From: Sanderia malayensis
Taxonomy: Eukaryota > Cnidaria > Scyphozoa > Semaeostomeae > Pelagiidae
Assembly (NCBI GenBank): GCA_013076295.1
Contig: RQOL01000500.1
Coordinates: forward strand, 124,001-188,000
Length of the DNA: 64,000 nucleotides
Reading direction: 5' to 3'
Part shown: positions 9,976 through 21,447 of the stretch, one piece after another
Layout: every line of letters starts with the position of its first letter
Position numbering within the stretch: the stretch's first letter is position 1
Translations under genes and position numbers: made by a program
Notes under the pieces: model-generated
Told to the model about the DNA's origin: nothing
The model's input: only the letters and a program-made list of their open reading frames with translations
Databases searched by the model: none

Positions 9976-11079
9976 GGCAAAGAAATACAACTACAGCTTT
10001 TTGCCAGCATTGTGGACATGGTGAGTTTGTGTTTATACTTACATACCCACTTTTTCCCATCATATTTTCAAAGATGAAATGGGAGGAAGTTGCCAATGGA
10101 GGTAATGAACGAAGTGCTGGAGCAGGTGAAAATTTTTTGGCACCATCTAGCTATTTACTATCTACCTCACGGCCCGCCTTTTCAACCAATGTTTGGTATC
10201 TTTTTGTTCAATCATTATTCGAAGTTCCACAATCTTTAATTTATGCGATTTACAAAGTACAAAAAAAAACTGCTTTGCATTCAAAACTGATTTTTTGGCT
10301 TTCTCATACAATACAATTTCCCAAGATGTAACCTCTGTAGTCTATCTAGTCAACTGTATTAATAGAATGTTAAAATAATTGTCAGAGGAAAATAAATCCA
10401 CTCTTTTACATCATTCTAGGTTTGAAAGATTCAGTACGGTCCGTCAGCAGCACTGAGGATGCAATTCCAAAAAGAGGTACTATAAAGGTTAATGAGCAGT
10501 CTCCTCTCTAGAGTATGGCACAACCATGATTAACAATAAAGCAATAGAGAACAAAAGGAAAAGGTTTTTGAACATCTGTGATCTCATCAAAAGCTAACAT
10601 AGGCTGTGTCTGCAAACCTTGAAGCAAAAAATGCAATTTTTGAAATTGATATTGCTTTCATAACAATTTTTGAAAATATTTATAAATTGTTGACAGAGAA
10701 ACCAATTTTTAAAAATTGGAATGATACATACAGCTGCAAGCATTGTGACAGGTGAAATGGTCTGCATAAAGAGGTTTTTCTTACCAGTTCTCATAAAAAT
10801 CTACATAATATATGTATCTGCTTGAGCTAAACTAAGAATAATATGAACTGCTTTGCAAATGATTCTTGCAAGGTGTGTAGCTAAATTTTATGCAGTATTC
10901 GAAATGTAATTTTGATCGTCAGACCAATTTTTATGAAAAAATCATGTCCTGATTTGTGTGAATATTCTTAAAATAGATTTTTGACAGGATCAAAATATGT
11001 TACAGCATTAAAGGTTGGAAAAGGCAGTATCACTTTTGATTATGATGGTCGATTAGGATGTCTGGAAGGGCACACCTGC
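9976..11079. other. No gene recognised
   Basis: This is an AT-rich stretch of about 1.1 kb. Short open frames are present but none shows family motifs or splice support. It separates the DIRS relic from a copia fragment. Confidence 0.4.
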
Positions 11080-11372
11080 ACCATGTATTGTTTGTAATGT
11101 GGGCAAAATGTGTCAGACGAGGAATCAGAAGCCAGATGAAAGAGCCAAAGGGCCTGTTGAGTTTGTACAGTGTGATTTAGCCAGCCCGATAGACCCGAAA
11201 GCAAAAGACGTTTTCATGGATGCATTGTGCTTTGTTGATAATTTCACTGGTATTCACATCGTGGAAGCAACAAAAATGTTTTTGGCAGACATGGCCCCAT
11301 TTGGCGAAGTGAAATGAATAAGAAGTGACAATGGAGCTGAATTCATAAGTAAAGACTTTCGTAATATATTAA
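11080..11372 (+). pseudogene. Ty1/copia integrase fragment
   Basis: The frame carries CIVCNVGKMCQTRNQKPD (end of the zinc-binding GAG-pre-integrase region), then FVQCDLASPIDPKAKDVF with the first catalytic Asp, then IRSDNGAEFISKDFRN with the second Asp. This order is that of a copia integrase core. About ten residues are missing between the two blocks, a TGA interrupts at 11315, and the third acidic residue is lost where the Kolobok-like element starts. It is a dead scrap. Confidence 0.65.
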
Positions 11373-11655
11373 AGTGTAACAAAGGTCTAGCATGAAATTA
11401 TCAGTGTGAGGTATTTGTGTTGCGCTGATTTCGAAAATGCAATTATTTTTTGTTTTTCCTTTTTTGTGCAAATTGCCCCCAAAGTTGAGAATTTTGCCAT
11501 TTTTTTGCACACATTTTTGACCTTGAGGATCATGTGACCAGAATAATGTGACGTAGAAACCAGAACCATGCTTTTGCGTTGAGCTGAGCTCTTTTGAAAT
11601 CGACTTTGGCCTAACAAAGAAGTGATTGTTTGTTGTCTTTGTTTTATGCTTAATA

Positions 11656-14640
11656 ATGCCTGAAAGGTGCGTTGTTGGGGGTTGTTCCAACATAAAAGAC
11701 TCAGACAAGAATATATCCCTGCATCGTATTCCATTTTTTGACGATGATCGCCCAGAAGCAAAGGCGAGGAGGCGCGAATGGATAAATTTCATGAAAACGA
11801 AACGTGCCGAATGGGAAGCTTCGAAATCTTCAGTGGTATGTTTGGAGCATCTTTTGAACACCCATTTTGCATCAATTACCGGATTGGGTACTCATATAAA
11901 AAGGTACCTAATTACAGATGAAATTGGAATTGTCTCTGTGCCATCTGTTTTTCCAAAAAACGTCGAGCGTCAAGGTTCTGCTGCAGCAGTTTCTTCAAAG
12001 AGGGATCGAAGGATGGTAGGTTATGTTTGCTCTTGAGATTCGAAATTTCATGATATCCTTGAGTTATTTCTTACGAAATCATTAATTCATGTCTTTAGCT
12101 GATGAGGTCTATTACCTCGGTGTCCAAACAAAGTACTGCTGAAGAAAACTTTGACGAAGTACAGGATGCTGGTATTTCTGAACAAGAATCGGATGACATT
12201 GGTATCCCTGAACAGGTAAGAGTCCAAACAGTATTGTTATATACACAATAATATGACGAATTAGAATACACGAGTTACTTAACTGCATACATAAAGCAAT
12301 ATTTTATACTCTACAGTTTCATGATGTTGAATGCCAAACAAATTTTTCTTGTGACTCCTGCATGAAGCTAAATTCACGACTACAAAATGCAGAGCTCAAC
12401 CTCAAATTTTGGAAGAGAAGATGGAGATTGCAAAGCTGGAAGTTGCGGTACACAAAATCAAAGGAGAAACCCACTGAGGAAACAAAATTGGGTGATAAAG
12501 CTTGCGAGCCAGAAAAAGACGAAGAGATGGATATTTCAGAAAATAAGAGTCTCTATGAAAACGAGGATGAAAGTGACACAGAGTATATCGATGAAACGGA
12601 AATAAGGTATAAATGTCTTACACCTCTCATATGTTATGAATTTCAAACTTCAATAAAATGTGTAATATTGATGCAAGATTATAGCTCTGAGATCAACTTA
12701 CAGCCAGAAAAGAATCATAGAGAACAGCCCAAATTCATCGCATTTTTGTCTCAACTGCTTCTGCTTTATACATTTTGCCCATCGTGTAAGGCAGATAATC
12801 CTTTGATTCAGACACGACAAGTAGGTACAATGGTTGAAATAAAAACCATTTGTGCTGCTAGTCAATGCAGTAAACGGGAGAATGTTTGGCGAAGCCAGCC
12901 GTATTTTGAAGCAACACGAAGTCCTGCTGGAAATTTACTGTTGGTTTTCGCCACATTGTTAGCTGGAGGCACAGGGAGAAAAGTGCTGAGAATTTTCCAA
13001 GATATGGGCTTGGCATGTTTTTCAATGACAACATTTTTGCAGCATCAGAAGGTAAACAGTTTTCACCAAATTCATTAATCAGAAAACATGGAAGTATTTT
13101 CCTCATTATTACTGATCGTTACTGATAATTTTTGGTTGTTTTCTACGAAAAGATCTTCCCTGCTATTTCTCTTTATTGGAACAAGTATCAAAGTTCTTTG
13201 TTTAATATTACAAAGTTGAAAGATCGGGATTTGGTTATTGGAGGGGATGGAAGACATGACAGCATGGGACATTGTGCTAAATATGGAGCATACACTGTCA
13301 TGTCTTATAACCAACAAGCTATTATTCACTTTGAGCTTGTACAGGTACATTAATACTAAATAACAATTCTCGATATATTTTTTTTTGTTTAAGTAATATC
13401 TATTAATTCTTTCTTAATTTTCATAGAGAAATTAAGTTGGAAATAGCACTGGCATGGAATTTGAAGGATTCCGAAGATGTTTCACACATTTGAAATCAAA
13501 TGGTTTTCAGATCAAAACATTTGTGTCAGACAGGCATGCTACAATAGCAAAATATACCAGAGAAAATGAGAAGGATACAAAACATTATTTTGATCTATGG
13601 CATCTCAAAAAAAGTAAGCATCCCTTCTGTCCGAAATCCATAAACTCTCCTAAATCTCTGAATATGCTTCCCCTAAATATTTATTTTTGTATTTTAGAAA
13701 TTTGCAAGGATCTTAACAAAATAGCGATGGTTAGATAAGGGTATGTATATCACTATGAAAGTTCAGAGATTGGTTTTGTTCATGTCATGAACCTTTGAAT
13801 TTTCATTTATATTTTACTTTCTCAGATTCCACTGCATACAAAAAAATGAAAGCCTCATTGACAAATGCAAGGCTGATTGCTGGAATCAAAAAAGCTTCAC
13901 CTTTGACGCAAACGAGCTGCATAGAGGGATTTCCCTCTGTACTGGACCATTTTTCACCCAAGATGATTGGATTCTCATACATTGGAATGAAATGCAGGTA
14001 GGTACATATTTTTCAAAGATACTGGCATTGATGGTTCCTCAAATACTGCATACCTGCATGATCATTCTCCTGTTTTTCAGACATATCACTGCTGTCTTAC
14101 ATTTCAATGAAAATCTCTTGAAAGAGGTCAAGAAGAAGAAAGATGGTTCTATAAGATATGCAGTTTCATATCCTAAATTCAAGAATGGGGAGGCCACTGT
14201 CTGTGAATTGAGAATTCCATTCAAGTGCGGTAATAATTGTGTTCTAATTTTGTGATTTATCCGAAAAAGCTTATTATTCAAGGGGTGAAATGTTTACATT
14301 TTGGCAAATATGCTATATCGTTTTAGAATATGTCAGTGGGGTTTATAGCACTTTGGTTGATGGTTTATCAGGAAACTCATTTGAGCAGGAGAAAAGGAAC
14401 TTGAAGCAAGTAACTCCTGCATACATGAATACCATGCTGACTAAGGAGTGTGGTAGCTCTGCCATCCAGAAAAAGCAAGAAAGACAAAATATGACCATAG
14501 TAAGTGTTCCTGCAACAGTAACATCACCATCATTACAAAGTCAACCAGTAAAAAATAAAAGACCTCCCCATTGCTCCACATGTGGCAAACCAATGAAAGG
14601 GCACAAGAATGCAGATTGCCCCCAAAACAAGAAGAACTGA
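11656..14640 (+). CDS. THAP-domain transposase (Kolobok type), probably defective
   Basis: This is the cut-and-paste enzyme of the surrounding element. Exons are about 11656-12015, 12099-12215, 12317-13051, 13153-13344, 13427-13613, 13826-13997, 14081-14229 and 14327-14640, nearly all with GT..AG borders. Exon 1 is a THAP zinc finger: MPERCVVGGCSN, a Trp, VCLEHL, and SVPSVFP as the AVPxxF motif. The RNase H-like core has GGDGRHDSMGHCAKYG, then FVSDRHATIAKY and HYFDLWHLKK. Later exons read LTQTSCIEGFPSVLDHF and AVLHFNENLLKE. The C-terminus ends in a CCHC knuckle (CSTCGKPMKGHKNADC). A TAA interrupts exon 5 near 13433, and an exon expected after WHLKK is missing or decayed. It was once functional and is likely inactive now. 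Confidence 0.75.
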
Positions 14641-14643
14641 GAT

Positions 14644-15783
14644 TCAAGACTCTGAAGGCAGATCCTCAAATCCTGTGAATTCTGTGTCCGTGGGGAATTT
14701 TTTTCTAATTGCAAAATATGCACAAGCAGGCAACGGTAGCCTTTTCTTTCCAAGAATCCCATGAACAAGCCTGGTAAGCTCTCTATAAGATACAGCACGC
14801 AGATACCTAAAATAAATAACAGTTATAAGCGTGATAAATCAGTCAAACATACTAAAATTGCACAGACAAAATGTTTAATTATACTTACAATTCAGCTTCA
14901 TTCGGACGTAACTGATAATAGCGTTTCTTTTGCCTTGTCTTGTACCTTGTCCCTGCCAGTCTAAGTGACCAGGCAGAAAGACAACATGCACCAAATCCAG
15001 GGTGAAGGGTGATACATTTTGGGACTTCACCAACCTTGCTAAAACCAGCTCGGTACTTAATGAGTGTACACATTCCTCAATTTCTGCGCAACAATAACAC
15101 TCCTGAGGGTCCCTCAACAAGCTTACATCACAGTGCCCACACTTACACCTAAAAAGAAATGTAAAATATGAATCAAATCTGCATAATGAACACCATAATG
15201 TGTTACTTTCCTTCACTTTTGAAGACACATTCCCGAAGGAATGTATCACTAAACTGTTAGATACATTCCTTCGGGCATCAGTATGGTTTGGCACCAGTGG
15301 TAACAATTGAAGAAGTCGACAACAATCTGGCACCAGAGGTAGCAATTGAAGTCTATCCAAGTTTTTCACACATCAACAGAACAGACAGACTGACTACGCA
15401 GACAAAGGAATGAGCCTTGGACATTGAAAAGCAAAGCATGAATGATGTTCTCCAACATAGGCCATTTTAGTGCTTCACCAACGCAAGGACATAAAGATAA
15501 ACTAACTCACGACTCCTCAAGAGGACTCTCAATTTTTAATTGTTTTTCAAACTCTTTGTATCTTTTATCATCTGCTGCGCGTTTCTCTTCGCAATCCCTA
15601 ACCCATTCTTCGTCAGCCAGTGGTTCATCCGCATGGGCCTCAACAAAATCCGGGTCGAAATCATTCGCTGCTTTGCAGGTATTTTCCCCATCGGCCTCAA
15701 ATTCCTCTATCTCTTTCTCGTAATCAGAAAAAAGAGCTGGTGCGTGAACTGCTTTGTGATGAATCAGATTCGGAAGACCCCAT
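14644..15783 (-). CDS. P2X7-tail-like cysteine-rich protein, second transposon gene
   Basis: Three exons read on the minus strand: 15783-15511, 15150-14889 and 14806-14644. Exon 1 starts MGSSESDSSQSSS and is acidic (FDPDFVEAHADEPLADEEW); one extra T near 15733 shifts the frame. Exon 2 carries KCGHCDVSLLRDPQECYCC followed by AEIEECVHSL. Exon 3 reads YLRAVSYRELTRLVHGILGK, then LPLPACAYFAIRKKFP and GFEDLP. The Cys pattern and the closing YR..R...G.LG...R..LP.C....IR..FP order match the domain shared with the P2X7 receptor C-terminus, abundant in cnidarian and fish genomes. The protein is soluble-looking, with no membrane segment. Its role beside the transposase is unknown; it may be an accessory DNA-binding factor. 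Confidence 0.6.
15232..15275. repeat. Perfect hairpin in an intron
   Basis: The arms CCCGAAGGAATGTATC (15232-15247) and GATACATTCCTTCGGG (15260-15275) are perfect inverted copies around a 12-base loop. It lies in the first intron of the minus-strand P2X7-tail-like gene. Confidence 0.85.
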
Positions 15784-15979
15784 TTTAATTATTTATAAAG
15801 CTCGATCTCTTTTTCTTGTTGAAGTCACTGACGATAGATGACGAACTAAAAGGCCGTTTCTGGTTTCTACGTCACATTGTAGTTCTCAGACCTCTTTCGG
15901 AAGTGCACGGTTTGGTGCAAAATAACCCCTACTTTGGGGGCTATTTACGCCACTTTTAGTTGTTAAATTCTATTTTAAC

Positions 15980-16320
15980 ATGTACGATAATGATCAGCAT
16001 GTCGAAAAACGCATCACGGAAATCACTCAAGAACACCAACAAGAAATCATTCTTTGTTTCATCGATTACAGCAAAGCATTTCATTGCGCGGTCCACCAAC
16101 TACTCTGGAGCACACTGAGAACAATTGAACACCTTAATACCGGAACACCTTATCCTGTTATTAAATTACCTATACGACAAGCAACAAGCTTCAGTAAGAA
16201 TGAAATTTGGCTACAGCAAACAATTTGACATCGGAGAGGGAGTCAGACAAGGCTGCATGCTCTCACCGTACTTGTTTAATCTTTAAGCTGAAGGAATAAT
16301 GAGAGAAACAAATCTGGATG
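15980..16320 (+). pseudogene. LINE reverse transcriptase fragment
   Basis: The frame contains ITEITQEHQQEIILCFIDYS KAF, the first RT motif with FIDYSKAF. After shifts it continues with RQATSFSKNEIWLQQ and, in another frame, IGEGVRQGCMLSPYLFNL, the GVRQGC/SPYLF motif. At least two frameshifts and a stop separate these. This is a non-LTR retrotransposon scrap of about 110 codons, without endonuclease or 3' end. It truncates the right end of the Kolobok-like element. Confidence 0.65.
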
Positions 16321-16915
16321 AAACATTATAGACCACGCCCTGAGTACGGTAGGAGTAACCCAAAGCCGAACCAAACGAGACCTCTTCTCTGAAAGCCCAT
16401 CACGAGAACCCCTAAAAAAAATTTGGTGATCAAGGGGGTGCTGCTGCGTTTACCATTTATGGGCAATTGTTACGTCAGGATTTCAGTACTTAGCCCTTAT
16501 AAAATAAAACTTTTTTATTTCATCCAGATGAAGTTTTCATGACTAGTTGTTTTAATTTTTCTCGTAGCAGATGAGAATCTTATCACACTGAACTTTAATT
16601 GATCTCGATATCATTTGTTGTTCAAATATTATTAGCTGTATAAATTTTATGACGTCATCGAAAATGACGTCATCAGATCGTGATTTTCATAAAAAGGCTT
16701 TTTTAGACACTCCACTTATGAAAACAAGCAAAATGGCAATGAATGTTAGTCTGCTTGTCAACTGGCCATGTCTGCTACAAAATAGAGAATAGGGGGTGGG
16801 GTAGGGTGTTTGGGGGTCGTGGTGGGTCACTTTTTTACATTTACATAAAATTTTAAACATAATATTTGCGTAATGTTATAATATTTTGGTCAAGAATACA
16901 AAGTATTCTGCTCAC
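16321..16915. other. No gene recognised
   Basis: This non-coding stretch includes TGACGTCATCGAAAATGACG near 16650 (two close ATGACGTCAT words). Nothing else is supported. Confidence 0.35.
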
Positions 16916-17503
16916 CTAATCGTTGCTATCACTGTCGGGGTCTGAATCTTTTATTAAATAGAACCTGTCATCATCGTCATTTTCATTTTCGTCGGAAAGT
17001 AAGAGCTCCTCAACGTCTTCTCGAAATGCCTCTTTTACCCAAACGATTTCTCCGTTCTCTGTCCAGCCGTGATCTTCTATGTTCTCGATTTCAACTGTGC
17101 TACAAAAGCTCGATTTCCATAACTTTGCCACATAATTTGCTCGTTTAGCAGGGAGGTGCAATGAAGCTCTGCACGGAGGGACTATTGAAGGGTCTTGAAC
17201 TGTTCCTTTCTTTTCGTACATTGATTCGAAGAAGTCATATCGCAATTCGTTTAGCACCATCTCTTTAGCACCTTTCCTGCATAACGATCATATGTATTCT
17301 TCAAGTTGCTTGAGGCAATCGGCACTGATACTCCGGGAATTTCCAAAAACGGAAAACATTTTGGCACATTTGTTGCTCTTTTCAACGACTTTCCAACTTT
17401 GATATAAACTTCTCCTGATGGGCAACGGACAAGAATTGCTGCTCCCTTAGTTGTGTTAATGTAAACTGATGAAATAAACGAATCAATGACGCCCCCGTCT
17501 GTG
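16916..17503 (-). pseudogene. C-terminal fragment of an uncharacterised invertebrate TE-like family
   Basis: On the minus strand the first part reads VIDSFISSVYINTTKGAAIL and VGKSLKRATNVPKCFPFLEI. After a shift near 17265 comes VLNELRYDFFESMYEKKG, then VPPCRASLHLPAKRANYVAK and an acidic tail. The order 'NELRY..F', 'PPC..SL..H..RANY.A..W', 'GW' is one I know from large, abundant, unnamed proteins in cnidarians and insects, whose tails often have a CXC region. Here the tail is an Asp/Glu/Ser run instead. The plus-strand fragment at 29540-30084 looks related. Function unknown. Confidence 0.4.
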
Positions 17504-17694
17504 TATCAAATTACAGTTTTTTAATCTTAGATTTTTTAAGTTTCTTTTACGTTGTCTTGATGACAGAATTTTGTGAATGAATACATATAGAAGTTGAAAA
17601 CCGTACTGGAAGTGACTTTTCTTGTCTTAAATAGCTGCAATTAATATTACATTTTAAATGTTCAGCCTCCAGGCCGGGCAAGGCTGTTACATTT

Positions 17695-17709
17695 CTGGCG
17701 CCCAACGAC
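17695..17709 (+). promoter_or_regulatory. Probable primer binding site
   Basis: TGGCGCCCAACGACG begins a few bases after TGTTACA, a plausible LTR end. TGGCGCCCAAC is the usual start of gypsy/retroviral primer sites that pair with a tRNA 3' end. Confidence 0.6.
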
Positions 17710-17874
17710 GAAAACTGTAAGTCTGTTTTTTCCTCTTCAAACTTGCGTTTAGGCCTGTTTACAGTTGCTGATTTGTGATTCCATGGTGTCGTCATCTGCT
17801 GCTGGTGGTGTTTGGACATGATATGATATATCTTAATCACATGACTGTGTTTCTTATCTCTGCCTCAAGAAGCT

Positions 17875-18336
17875 GATACGAATCTGAAATACGATTTTAA
17901 GCTAGTTCAAGGAATGTTCCTTCGGAGTATAGAAACTGGTCTTAGAGATGACAACATTCTTACCAAACTTCGACCAATTCTACAAGACACAAAGATCTCA
18001 GATGAAGAGCTAATCCACCAAGTTAGCTCAATATCTTCCGCCGAGACAGAAAGGCAGGCCCGACTTGGGAAGAAGTCAAGAGATTTGCAAGCAAATGCTG
18101 TTTTGTCGAGTGAAGGGCAAAATAGGCAGCTAATATCACAAAAAAATCCTTCTGAAACAAAAGATTCACACATTTTGGCTGCTGTTAAAGCCATGCAAGC
18201 CCAAATTAAAAACATCCAAGAACAGCTGGCCTCCCAGAATTCCAACACGCAACCTACTTCCAACACGCAACCTACCCAAGGGATTCTAAACCTAAGGAAT
18301 CGTTTGCCTGCACTAGCTAGCTGTAGCCCAGTGTGA
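17875..18336 (+). pseudogene. Gypsy Gag C-terminal remnant
   Basis: The frame includes FKLVQGMFLRSIETGLRDDN, ILTKLRPILQDTKISDEELI and a coiled-coil-like AVKAMQAQIKNIQEQLAS, then a duplicated NTQPTSNTQPT. This resembles the end of a gypsy capsid followed by a linker. The N-terminal two thirds expected for Gag are absent between the primer site and this start. A frame change near 18315 is needed to enter the zinc-finger/protease frame. Confidence 0.55.
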
Positions 18337-19279
18337 AACTGAGTCCCAAGCTAAATATTGTATTTATTGCCACAGCATCACCGAGAGCTTAAGAAAATGC
18401 TCATCATGTTTGGCTGTAAGGTATTGCAGCAAAGATTGTGAGCTGAAACACTGGAGAGAACATAAAATCATATGTGAGGCAATCAACAAGCTATCAACTA
18501 GAAGACTCAAGGAACAGGATATATCCAAAGATGACGTAACAATGATCCCAGCACATCTAACTCCTCACCAGCAAGCTTCAATTGTAAAACTAGTAGGCCA
18601 AAAGTGTGCAGTAAATATAAAACTAGATGGTCTCAACACTCAAGGATTGTGGGACACAGGGACCCAAGTGTCTGTGATTTCAAAGGAACACGTTATGAAT
18701 AGTTTTCCATCAAAACAGATCCATAAAATTGAAGACCTCCTGCCACCTGCAGAGGAAGTAAAACTGTATGCAGCAAACGGGACACCAATACCCTACGAAG
18801 GTTTCATAGAGCTAGCATTAGAACTAAGCACTGCAAATGTGGGAAACAAACACGTCATTGTGCCATTTCTTGTCACCACTGGTGCACTAGATCTACCAAT
18901 TATTGGATACAACACTATTTGCGAGCTTATCAAGGACAAGGATGGGATAATCCAAACTGCTAATCAAGCTATAATTAACCAGATAAAGGCTAGTTTTCCT
19001 TCATTGACAGACACCCATGACAGTAAAATCCTCATCAATCTAATCAAGGAATCAACAGAACAAGATTATGTCTGCTCCATGAAAACGCCAAAAAGGAACA
19101 TGGTTATTCCAAAAGGATCAACGTTATCAATCGCTTGTCGTGGCAATAGTAAATTTATTCCCATGAAAATTCCAGCTCTATTTGAACCCAACATTTGTGC
19201 AAATTTGCCTGATGGTCTGAAAATTGCAGAAACACTTGTCGCGTTGAAGGAAAAACACAGATCATCCACATTAATGTAG
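18317..19279 (+). CDS. Gypsy MYND zinc finger plus aspartic protease
   Basis: The frame first carries CIYCHSITESLRKC, SSC, YCSKDC and HWREHKIIC: a MYND-type finger (C-x2-C, C-x2-C, YC-x3-C, HW-x2-H-x3-C), not the retroviral CCHC knuckle. After about 50 residues comes a retropepsin: LDGLNTQGLWDTGTQVSVIS with catalytic DTG, the flap region LYAANGTPIPYEGF, and LPIIGYNTI near its end. The protease would process the polyprotein. The MYND finger presumably binds nucleic acid or protein partners. A frameshift near 19260 separates it from the RT frame. Confidence 0.75.
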   Translation, partial: LAVAQCETESQAKYCIYCHSITESLRKCSSCLAVRYCSKDCELKHWREHKIICEAINKLSTRRLKEQDISKDDVTMIPAHLTPHQQASIVKLVGQKCAVNIKLDGLNTQGLWDTGTQVSVISKEHVMNSFPSKQIHKIEDLLPPAEEVKLYAANGTPIPYEGFIELALELSTANVGNKHVIVPFLVTTGALDLPIIGYNTICELIKDKDGIIQTANQAIINQIKASFPSLTDTHDSKILINLIKESTEQDYVCSMKTPKRNMVIPKGSTLSIACRGNSKFIPMKIPALFEPNICANLPDGLKIAETLVALKEKHRSSTLM

Positions 19280-19280
19280 A

Positions 19281-20307
19281 AAATGAAACTGATCATGACA
19301 TTTGCCTTCAGAATAGGACAGTGGTTGGCCACCTACAGCTTGTCCAATCCGTTATACCACTTGAAGTCAATGAAACGGAAAACCATCCATCACACCAGGA
19401 GCCCAACGCATGTCAGGAACATCCAACCATAAAGGAAAACATCAACACCGATCCACCCAGACCTGGCTTCGAAGGACTAACTGATGAACAAAACAAAATT
19501 GTTCAGAAAATGTTAGAGGAAGAATTAGGATCATTTTCAGCCAATGACTCAGATATAGGCATTGCCACTGGGCTGGAAATGAACATTGAATTGAATGATC
19601 ATAATCCTGTTCAAAAGAACTACCTCACAGTTCCTCGCCCTCTGTACGGTGAAGTTAAGGCATATATAGAGGATCTCTTGAATAAAACGTTTAATTCGCC
19701 TTCAAAATCATCATGGTCCTCGCCTGTTGTGTGCGTATGTAAGAAGGATGGCTCTCCACGTCTTTGTGTGGACTATCGTAGCCTTAATAGTAAAACACTG
19801 AAAGACAGACACCCACTGCCAAGAATTCAGGAGACCCTTGATAATCTTGGTGGCAGCTGCTGGTTCACGGTTCTTGATCAAGGCAAGGCCTACCATCAAG
19901 GTTTCATCGCACCAGACTCGCGTAATCTTACTGCCTTCATAACTCCGTGGGGACTCTTCCAATGGAACAGAATTCCTTTCGGGCTGACCAATGCACCAGC
20001 AGTGTTCCAGCGACACATGGAAGACATACTACGAGATCTATGTGACAAATACGTCATTCCGTACCTTGATGACATCATCATATTTAGCAAAACATTTGAC
20101 GAACATGTCACATATGTGAGAAGCATATTGAGAAGGCTGAGAGAACACGGTATAAAACTAAAGAGAAGGAAATGTGAGTTATTCAAAAAACAGGTCCGAT
20201 TTCTTGGTAAAATCATCTTAGAAGACGGATATAAAATTGATGAAAATAATGTACGACCTGTTACGAGTTTACTAGAGAAAGAACCAAAGACAGTTGGTGA
20301 TTTGTGA
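19281..20307 (+). CDS. Gypsy reverse transcriptase
   Basis: The RT domain motifs appear in order: SSWSSPVVCVCKKDGSPRLC, VDYRSLNSKTLKDRHPLPRI, WFTVLDQGKAYHQGF (first catalytic Asp, with LDQGKAYHQ in place of LDLxxGY), RIPFGLTNAPAVFQRHMED, YLDDIIIFSK (YLDD active site), and FLGKIILEDG. It copies element RNA to DNA in the cytoplasm. A TGA at 20305 ends the frame after TVGDL. The RNase H region follows at once in the same frame, so a single base change accounts for the stop. Confidence 0.85.
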
Positions 20308-21447
20308 AAGATGTTAGGTTTGCTATCATACTATCGACACAGCATCGAATCATTTGCACAACGGGCAAAGCCCTTGTATGAATTATTATCCACAGATTCT
20401 GACAATAAAAGAGTATTACGCACGAACAATGGTCAGCTCCATTCGAATACAGCTATACAATGGACAGAAAATCATCAAAACGCACTGGCTGACATTCTTC
20501 AGTCACTGACCAGTCCTCCAATACCAGCATATCCAGACCCAGAACAGCCGTATATTTTGCATACGGATGCATCACAAGAAGGCCTTGGAGCTGTATTATA
20601 TCAGAAACAGAGAGAGAAACTCAGAGTTATTGCCTATGCTTCACGTTCGTTGTCACCTGCAGAGAAACGGTATCACCTGCACTCTGGAAAACTTGAGTTC
20701 CTCGCCCTGAAATGGGCTATCACAGAGCAATTTAAAGACTATCTGTTTTATGCACCATCTTTCAGCGTGTTCACCGATAACAACCCTCTAACGTATGTGA
20801 TGACTACGGCTAAGCTTAATGCGACAGGAATTCGTTGGGTGGGAGAGTTGGCAGAATACAACTTTACTATACACTACCGTCCCGGAAAAAGCAACAGAGA
20901 TGCAGATGGCCTAAGCAGAATGCCATTAGAAATCAACAAACTGATGGAAGAGTGCACTCAGAAATTAGATCCTAACGTTCTGCACGCGACAGCCCAGTCA
21001 CTTCAAACTCAAACTAATTGCGGCACCTACCTCCCAGAATCTACACAGGAACAGGAAATCGCTCAAATCGATATGATCAACAATAAATGTAGGCAGGGAA
21101 AATGTGAAAAGATTGACATTCTACAACATCAGAAACAAGACTCTAATATTCGCAAGATTATTGCTTGGAAAAATGAAGGTGCCAAACCATCAACTGAACA
21201 AACTAGGAACGAAAGTCACGTAACAAAGAGGCTTTTATATGAGTGGAACAAACTCTATCTGGACGGAGAGGGGATCCTTAGACGTAAACGTGAAAGCAAT
21301 AGTCAACTCGTATTACCAAAAACTTTGCACCAAATCGTACTCAGAGAACTCCATGACGAGATGGGACATATAGAAGCAGAAAAAGTCGTCAGTCTCACGA
21401 GAAAAAGTCAGCGAAAACAGCAGCTGAATGGCTTTTCAACGACTTTT
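20308..21447 (+). CDS. Gypsy RNase H and start of integrase
   Basis: MLGLLSYYRHSIESFAQRAK connects the RT thumb to a Ty3-type RNase H: LHTDASQEGLGAVLYQ (first Asp), YHLHSGKLEFLALKWAI (catalytic Glu), VFTDNNPL (Asp) and GKSNRDADGLSRM (last Asp). After a linker the integrase zinc region begins (LHDEMGHIEAEKVVSL), but it stops after one His motif. The frame then changes at about 21415. The second half of the HHCC finger and the first catalytic Asp of the integrase are deleted, roughly 110 residues by comparison with the family. Confidence 0.8.

Larger units (their letters stand above)
11373..15962. mobile_element. Kolobok-like two-gene DNA transposon
   Basis: TTAA lies at 11369-11372, immediately before the element. 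GCGCTGATTTCGAA follows 49 bases in, almost the same offset (50) as in the TTAA-flanked element at 21899. Subterminal inverted similarity joins about 11458-11575 to about 15850-15960 (TGTGACGTAGAAACCAG and GCCCCCAAAGT on both arms). The right terminal ~85 bases are missing where LINE sequence begins. It holds two convergent genes, a THAP transposase (+) and a P2X7-tail-like protein (-), abutting at 14640/14644. TTAA targets and THAP domains are known from the Kolobok superfamily. Confidence 0.7.

Noticed and set aside
11343..11861. Minus-strand ORF of 172 codons
   Set aside because: It is antisense to the THAP exon and the transposon terminus, and the plus strand has the clear zinc-finger pattern.
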